From an uncultured Oscillospiraceae bacterium (GTDB taxonomy: Bacteria > Bacillota > Clostridia > Oscillospirales > Oscillospiraceae): a stretch of 19,355 bases of DNA. Location of the stretch: the NCBI GenBank assembly GCA_934668295.1, contig CAKUND010000017.1, positions 1 through 19,355 on the forward strand, written 5' to 3'. The translations under genes and the position numbers were made by a program. Under the pieces are notes generated by a model. The model searched no databases. It had not been told where the DNA came from and saw nothing but the letters and a program-made list of their open reading frames with translations. Shown here piece by piece: positions 15,317-19,355 of this stretch (position 1 is the stretch's first letter; the number at the start of each line of letters is the position of its first letter).

Positions 15317-15832
15317 ATGCGTCCGGGAACGAAAAAGTGTATCTTGCTGCTGCTTGCGATCCTGCTGCTCTGTCTTCTCGCATGGCGGCTGACGCCGCAC
15401 ACGTTTGAGGAGATGACGACTTCTGATCTGGATGATATCACCAGCCTCGCCGGAGTCGTGTCGCTCAGCGGGGTTCGGGATGGCAGAGCGTACACGGAAA
15501 GCTATGCGCTGCAGAACGTTTTGCCGGAGGACGCGGCGTTTGAAGGCATTCTTATGCTTCTGAACTCGACCCGCTATCAAGAGGATTTCCGCAATCTCCT
15601 GCCGTGGCCCATCGAGGCGGTCAGCGCGGGCAGAGCCTTTGACGGGCGAAGCGTCTCGCTTATGCTGGTCTGGGGGCCGTCTGCGGACGAGTGCTGCGGC
15701 CTTAGCCTTTCCGGCAGGCAGGTCGTCGTCAGCCGGCCGCACCACGACGGGTTTCTGATCTACCATCCGGAGGATCCCAAGCTCCTGAACTGGCTCGCCA
15801 TTTATCTGGAAAATAACGGTGATAAAGGTTAA
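15317..15832 (+). CDS. Unknown membrane-anchored protein
   Basis: I do not recognise this 171-residue protein. It begins MRPGTKK followed by one hydrophobic segment (about 8-25, KCILLLLAILLLCLLAW), which suggests an N-terminal anchor or uncleaved signal, with the rest outside the membrane. The outer part is acidic at first (TFEEMTTSDLDDI) and later contains DECCGLSLSGRQVVVSRP and a HPEDPKLLNWLAIYL end. No catalytic motif is apparent. The start at 15317 is preferred over the in-frame ATG at 15302 because GGAGG (15304-15308) lies eight bases before it and nothing suitable precedes the earlier one. It has its own promoter and terminator and sits just upstream of the sigma-factor operon, so it could be part of that regulon, but this is only context. 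Confidence 0.75.
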   Translation: MRPGTKKCILLLLAILLLCLLAWRLTPHTFEEMTTSDLDDITSLAGVVSLSGVRDGRAYTESYALQNVLPEDAAFEGILMLLNSTRYQEDFRNLLPWPIEAVSAGRAFDGRSVSLMLVWGPSADECCGLSLSGRQVVVSRPHHDGFLIYHPEDPKLLNWLAIYLENNGDKG

Positions 15833-15836
15833 ACTA

Positions 15837-15870
15837 CAGCCTCCCGGCGCGCCGGGAGGCTGTTACACTT
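15837..15870 (+). terminator. Hairpin terminator after the 171-residue protein gene
   Basis: A perfect, nearly all-GC inverted repeat (15837-15848 with 15851-15862, the tip opening to a CGCG loop) begins four bases after the stop. The T tract is weak (TTACACTTTT), so termination may be partial. Its last bases are shared with the putative sigma-factor promoter. Confidence 0.7.
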
Positions 15871-15887
15871 TTGGCCTGCTTCGCGAC
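15861..15887 (+). promoter_or_regulatory. Putative ECF-type promoter of the sigma factor operon
   Basis: TGTTAC (15861-15866) is followed 17 bases later by CGAC (15884-15887). This closely resembles the TGTAAC-N16/17-CGAC pattern known for B. subtilis SigX and would fit autoregulation of the sigma factor. No good housekeeping promoter is seen in the same interval. The expected start lies near 15895, about 35 bases before the ATG. Confidence 0.55.
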
Positions 15888-15930
15888 TATATAGGCGTCG
15901 GCTGACAATACGAAACACGGAGGAACCTGT

Positions 15931-16473
15931 ATGGACGAACAACAGCTGCTTTCCCGCCTGCGGCGCGGAGATGAGCAGGCGCTTGCAGCGGTGATCGCAC
16001 GCTTCAGCGCCTATGTCGTGACGGTCATTCACAACCGGAGCCGCGGGCTTTTGTCCCCGGAGGACGAGGACGAGCTTGCTTCGAGTACCTTTTTTGCGCT
16101 CTGGCAGTCCTGCCGGACGGTGAAGGCCGGGAGCATCCGCGCGTGGCTCGGGAGCGTGGCGCGGAACAAAACCGTCGACCGGCTGCGCAAGGCGCGCATG
16201 GACATACCGCTGGACGAGGAGCTGGCCGGGACGGACGATTTTCTGTTGGAGGAAACCGTCAAAAAGGAGCAGGCGCGGCAGCTGCGCGAGGCGGTCGCGC
16301 TGCTGCAGGAACCGGACCGCGAGATCATCCGGCGGTTTTACGATCTGTGCCAGACCGCGCCGGAAATCGCTGCCGCGCTGGATCTGACGCCCGCGGCAGT
16401 GCGCATGCGGCTGGTACGCAGCCGGGAAGCCATCAGAAACGAGTTATGCCGGGGAGGGTTTGCATATGAATAA
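15931..16473 (+). CDS. ECF-type RNA polymerase sigma factor
   Basis: This 180-residue protein has the two-domain layout of extracytoplasmic-function sigma factors. The sigma-2 region (about 8-85) includes the -10 recognition area DEDELASSTFFALWQSCRTV and the DNA-binding WLGSVARNKTVDRLRKAR. The sigma-4 helix-turn-helix (about 118-172) includes REIIRRFYDLCQTAPEIAAALDL and TPAAVRMRLVRSREAI. It would direct polymerase to a small stress or envelope regulon. GGAGG (15919-15923) is seven bases before the ATG. Its end overlaps the next gene's start by eight bases, a usual arrangement for a sigma factor and the membrane protein that holds it inactive. Confidence 0.92.
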   Translation: MDEQQLLSRLRRGDEQALAAVIARFSAYVVTVIHNRSRGLLSPEDEDELASSTFFALWQSCRTVKAGSIRAWLGSVARNKTVDRLRKARMDIPLDEELAGTDDFLLEETVKKEQARQLREAVALLQEPDREIIRRFYDLCQTAPEIAAALDLTPAAVRMRLVRSREAIRNELCRGGFAYE

Positions 16474-17314
16474 CATCGATACGATCCTGCAATCTGCTGA
16501 TCTGCCGGAGCTTCCGGTCGAAGCGATTTCGGACGAGCGGCAGGCCAATATTTTAAGCGGCGCTTTGCAGCTTGTGCATCAGGACGCAAAAAAGCGCAGC
16601 CGCAGGCGTGTGGTGCGCATTGTGGCAGCGGCCGCGGCGGCGATCGCAGTGCTGTGCGGCGCAGCGGCGATCTGGCACTATGCGTCTGTTTCTACTGAGG
16701 AAACCGTATATCATACCGAGGATACGCGCACCCTGTCAGACGGAACGGAGATTACATATTTCGAGGATTTTACCAGTGACTCGATCATCCGCATTGACAC
16801 GGAGGGCCGGACGGAAGGCACCTACTGCGGCGTGCAGTTTGGCTGGCTGCCGACGGCGCTGGTTCCGGATCACACCGCATACCTGTATAATGTCATCGCG
16901 AACCGAAATCCCGAGCAGCTGGACGGCGTATCGGACTCCCAGATTGAGATGGCAAAGGACTGTGTGTATTCGACCGACAGCACCTCGCAGGTAAAATATA
17001 CATTCAGCTGCCTGTCTGCCAATGAGATTGTGAGCTGCGACCTTCTGCTGCTCTTAGACGACCCGACGATCGTGAAAGAAGGGACGCTCAACGGCCTTTA
17101 CGCATGCTGGATCGAGGCGTACAGAACAGATCGCGGCTCGGATGTGACCAGCCACTTCCTGCTGCTCTACGACCCGGAGAAGCTCTGCCTGGTATTTTTG
17201 GGCGGCGACTGGGAAGTCACGGAGAAAATAGCCGAAAACATGACCATCGTACAGACCGAGATCCCCACACCGGAGCCGAGCCGGAACTACATCTACGTCG
17301 GCGCATATGGTTGA
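16466..17314 (+). CDS. Membrane-anchored protein, probable anti-sigma factor
   Basis: This 282-residue protein has a cytoplasmic N-terminal segment of about 48 residues ending in a basic patch (KKRSRRR), one membrane helix (about 49-71, Ala-rich) and an extracellular domain of about 210 residues. This topology, and the eight-base overlap with the sigma gene, fit a role as anti-sigma factor. The outer domain (YCGVQFGWLPTAL ... VFLGGDWEVTEKIAENMTI) resembles DUF4367-type sensor domains found in such proteins in Clostridia, but I cannot be sure. A recognisable zinc-binding anti-sigma motif is absent and the inner segment is short, so direct sigma binding is inference. The start is ATG at 16466 after GGGGAGGG (16451-16458); a TTG two codons earlier is less likely. 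Confidence 0.75.
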   Translation: MNNIDTILQSADLPELPVEAISDERQANILSGALQLVHQDAKKRSRRRVVRIVAAAAAAIAVLCGAAAIWHYASVSTEETVYHTEDTRTLSDGTEITYFEDFTSDSIIRIDTEGRTEGTYCGVQFGWLPTALVPDHTAYLYNVIANRNPEQLDGVSDSQIEMAKDCVYSTDSTSQVKYTFSCLSANEIVSCDLLLLLDDPTIVKEGTLNGLYACWIEAYRTDRGSDVTSHFLLLYDPEKLCLVFLGGDWEVTEKIAENMTIVQTEIPTPEPSRNYIYVGAYG

Positions 17315-17330
17315 CATAAAATCCAACAAA

Positions 17331-17369
17331 GGTTCCCCTTGGGCACAAGGGGAACCGGCGCGAAGCGCC
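17331..17369. repeat. Tandem hairpins, probable dispersed intergenic repeat
   Basis: A perfect 11-bp stem (17331-17341 with 17346-17356, loop GGCA) is followed at once by a second hairpin GGCGC-GAA-GCGCC (17357-17369). There is no T tract, so it is not a standard terminator. Its makeup recalls the short intergenic repeats common in GC-rich gut Clostridia, but only one copy is in the window, so the repeat status is from memory, not shown here. The stretch after it (17370-17441) shows no gene. Confidence 0.5.
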
Positions 17370-17441
17370 TGAGAGGTTGCGGCAGGCAGCGGCGATAAGC
17401 GAAAGCCCAATGCAAATCCTCCCTGCATCCGTCAACTTGTC

Positions 17442-17473
17442 TGTAGGGGCTGATGCCCACATCAGCTCCTACA
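17442..17473. repeat. Long hairpin, probable dispersed repeat unit
   Basis: TGTAGGGGCTGATG pairs with CATCAGCTCCTACA, 14 pairs with one G-T, around a loop of about four bases. Similar TGTAGGGGC-type palindromes are, as far as I recall, widespread in Clostridiales intergenic regions. No coding potential is seen. Confidence 0.5.
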
Positions 17474-17478
17474 AAAGT

Positions 17479-17516
17479 GCCTCCATCTGCCGCGCGGCAG
17501 GTGGAGGCTTTGGTTT
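17479..17516. terminator. Probable bidirectional terminator between the anti-sigma and TSCPD genes
   Basis: A 13-bp stem with one G-T pair (17479-17491 with 17496-17508) and a GCGC loop is followed by TTTGGTTT on the plus strand and, on the minus strand, by CACTTTTG. It lies between two convergent genes and could serve both. Confidence 0.75.
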
Positions 17517-17536
17517 AATATGGGTCAAGCTTGCGC

Positions 17537-17800
17537 TCAGGCTTCCTTTTCCAGCTTTTCTTTGGCCTTTTTCAGCGCGTTCGCGAGCTGGTCAGGACAG
17601 GAGGTCTCCTTCATACCGCAGTGAATGCCGTCGAGGCGTTCGATCACGGTGTCGATGTCCATGCCCTCGACAAGCTTGGAAATGCCCTGCAGGTTGCCGT
17701 TGCAGCCGCCGATAAACTCAATATTTTTGACGGTCTTTCCGTCCACGTCAAATAAGATCTCCTGCGAGCAGGTGCCCCTGGTTCTGTAGGTAAAGTGCAT
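17537..17800 (-). CDS. TSCPD domain protein, uncharacterised (TIGR03905-like)
   Basis: This 87-residue protein consists of little more than a TSCPD domain, named for the motif ETSCPDQLANAL near its C-terminus. The same domain is found at the C-terminus of some vitamin B12-dependent ribonucleotide reductases, but here it stands alone and its role is unknown. Four cysteines are present (Cys11, Cys33 in GGCNGNLQG, Cys61 and Cys68), which suggests metal binding. The start is taken at 17800, with AAAAGGAGAAACAATC just before it; a frame nine codons longer would begin inside the ribosome binding region. It lies 44 bases after the stop of the ABC exporter gene, so the two are probably co-transcribed. 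Confidence 0.88.
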   Translation of the reverse strand: MHFTYRTRGTCSQEILFDVDGKTVKNIEFIGGCNGNLQGISKLVEGMDIDTVIERLDGIHCGMKETSCPDQLANALKKAKEKLEKEA

Positions 17801-17844
17801 GATTGTTTCTCCTTTTTGTTCAGTCAAATCGCAAAGCGATCAGT

Positions 17845-19355
17845 TTACATAATGATTTTCCCATCCCGGATACGAACTACCTTCGTGAAGCTATCCAAAA
17901 ACTCCGGGGAATAATTGTGCATGGCGACGATCAGGATATCGCAGGGAAGCTGTGCAATCTGCTTTTCCAGCTCGACGCGCGTTTTTTCGTCAAGACCAGC
18001 CGCCGGTTCATCCAGCATGACAAGACTCCCCTTTCTCCAGAGCGTGCGCGCGAGGTCAAGCCTGCGTTCTTCGCCGCCGGAGAGGGCGTGTTCCTCACCG
18101 CCGATCTGTGTATCCATGGACGCGCCGCGCTCGGCGTACCATTTGGACAGTCCGGCATCCGCAAGCGTCTTCGTCAGCGTCTCGTCCTGCTGCACCGTGC
18201 CGGAGAACATGGTGAGATTGTCGCGGATGGAGGCGCTGTAGACGAAGGTTTTCTGGGATAACAGCGTGACCTGTCTGCGGAAATCCTCATAGCGGTAATC
18301 GCGGCAGGGGCGGCCATTGATCGCGTACTCCCCTTCTGCGGCGTACATGGAGGCCAGCACCTTCAGAAGCGTCGACTTCCCCGCGCCGCTCTCGCCGAGC
18401 AGCGCGACGCGGTCGCCCTTCCGGAGCGTCAGATCAACATGCTTTAAAATCTCACGATCATCCCTGCGGCAGGAGATATCGTTCAGTGTGACCGCCTCGA
18501 TCCGTGTCAGCGGTTCGCTGCCCCAGCTGTCCGCTTCGTCCGTCGGGGCATCCAGAAATGCAAGGACGCGCTTGCAGACTGCCGAGGCGGCGATGGTCGA
18601 GGAATAGCGTTCGCTGATGATCTGCACCGGCCCGGCGACAAGGTTCATAAGGCTCGCAAAGGTAATGAGCGCCGGGAGCGCAATAACGCCGCGCGCGACA
18701 AAAAACAGACCAAGCACCCACGTGCCGAGCACGACGAGATTGCCGCAGCCGTAGGCCCCCGCGTACAGAATTCTGCGGATACGGCGGGAGCGAAGCTTTT
18801 TCCGGTAAAGGTTTTCGTTGGCCCCGTCATGGTCATGGTTGATGCCGGAGAAGGCGTTGAAAATTTTCAGCTGAAAGAAGCCGGAGAAAATCTGCGTGAT
18901 CGCCGTCAGATAGCGGGCCTTTGCCTGCTGCTCGTTCTCCTGATGCGTCTGCAGGCGCTTTTCCGTCAGCTTCGGGAACGCCGCCGTCAGCACGCTGACG
19001 GCGATCATGATCAGGGTCATGACCGGCTGGATCGCGATGGCCGAACCGACGGCCAGAAGGAAGCAGCAGATCTGAAAAAAAATTTCGCCCAGCGCCGCGA
19101 CGTAATCCTGCTGGATGGTGTCGACATCATTCTGAATGAGAGAAAGGTACGCGCCGTCATCCTTTTCTGTTTTTTCCGGATAGCTGAGCGCTTCTATTTT
19201 CCGCACAGCATCGGCGCGGAGGCCGCGCCCGACGCGCTGGACGACGATATCGCGCGAATAGTCCAGCAGGAAAGCAAGAAATGTCTCAATGCAGAGGTAA
19301 AACAGCGTCACAAGCGCGATTTTCCACACGCGCGAGAGGTCGCCCTCCATGGCGC
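17845..19355 (-). CDS. ABC transporter, fused permease and ATPase (N-terminus beyond window)
   Basis: This is an exporter-type half-transporter; the reading frame is open at the window edge, so the true start is not visible. Counting from the Met at 19350, membrane segments lie at about 11-30, 91-125 and 197-222. The ATPase domain has Walker A GESGAGKS (319-326), Q-loop Gln366, signature LSGGE (423-427), Walker B LVMLDE (443-448), D-loop AGLD and H-loop His478 (VAMHN). All key residues are intact, so it should be active as a homo- or heterodimer. A partner could lie upstream beyond the edge. The overall form recalls CydC/CydD-like and peptide or lipid exporters; the substrate cannot be told. 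Confidence 0.9.
   Translation of the reverse strand, partial: AMEGDLSRVWKIALVTLFYLCIETFLAFLLDYSRDIVVQRVGRGLRADAVRKIEALSYPEKTEKDDGAYLSLIQNDVDTIQQDYVAALGEIFFQICCFLLAVGSAIAIQPVMTLIMIAVSVLTAAFPKLTEKRLQTHQENEQQAKARYLTAITQIFSGFFQLKIFNAFSGINHDHDGANENLYRKKLRSRRIRRILYAGAYGCGNLVVLGTWVLGLFFVARGVIALPALITFASLMNLVAGPVQIISERYSSTIAASAVCKRVLAFLDAPTDEADSWGSEPLTRIEAVTLNDISCRRDDREILKHVDLTLRKGDRVALLGESGAGKSTLLKVLASMYAAEGEYAINGRPCRDYRYEDFRRQVTLLSQKTFVYSASIRDNLTMFSGTVQQDETLTKTLADAGLSKWYAERGASMDTQIGGEEHALSGGEERRLDLARTLWRKGSLVMLDEPAAGLDEKTRVELEKQIAQLPCDILIVAMHNYSPEFLDSFTKVVRIRDGKIIM

Noticed and set aside
1..19355. CRISPR arrays, tRNA or rRNA genes, insertion sequences, phage or defence genes
   Set aside because: I looked for regular repeats, cloverleaf features, transposase or integrase motifs and nuclease/toxin domains and saw none.

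Overview
The window looks like chromosomal core-genome DNA from a GC-rich member of the Clostridia (Bacillota), most likely the Oscillospiraceae or a close relative. The reasons are the MurT/GatD lipid II amidation pair, a class-I IreB protein, two T-box leaders, a glycine riboswitch, strong AGGAGG-type ribosome binding sites, and a surface protein with an S-layer-homology-like end. The family-level placement is inference. I see no phage genes, transposases, CRISPR arrays, tRNAs or rRNAs.

Layout. Bases 1-1938 (+) hold the end of murT and all of gatD, closed by a strong terminator. Bases 1979-2845 (-) encode a LysR regulator, divergent from a PutP-type sodium/proline symporter (2967-4505, +); their promoters overlap face to face. 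Bases 4564-8319 (+) are a promoter, a tRNA-Phe T-box leader and pheS-pheT. Two back-to-back terminators separate pheT from the minus-strand ireB (8406-8651). Further minus-strand genes are glyA (8808-10064), with a consensus promoter and a single-aptamer glycine riboswitch, and trpB2 (10352-11728), with a consensus promoter and a tRNA-Trp T-box. A divergent MFS transporter (12214-13392, +) converges on a secreted beta-helix/SLH-like surface protein (13395-15056, -). Bases 15317-17314 (+) hold an unknown membrane-anchored protein, an ECF-type sigma factor and its overlapping membrane-anchored partner (likely anti-sigma). A 220-base intergenic region then carries several strong hairpins that look like dispersed repeats. 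The window ends with a TSCPD small protein and a truncated ABC exporter on the minus strand.

How the genes work together. Most genes are housekeeping: peptidoglycan amidation (MurT-GatD), phenylalanyl-tRNA supply (PheST), serine/glycine/one-carbon exchange (GlyA), tryptophan from indole and serine (TrpB2) and proline uptake (PutP). Amino-acid sensing by RNA is prominent: three leader RNAs (Phe T-box, Trp T-box, glycine riboswitch) fall within about 7.5 kb, and two of them control neighbouring enzymes that both use serine. The cell-envelope side is represented by MurT/GatD, IreB (target of the PASTA kinase), the SLH-like protein and the sigma/anti-sigma pair.

I did not find a clearly new multi-gene system. 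The best candidates for a second look are the predicted glycine-OFF switch on glyA, the interlocked lysR/putP promoters, the sigma-factor locus with a SigX-like promoter starting inside an upstream hairpin, and the hairpin-rich repeat region at 17331-17508.
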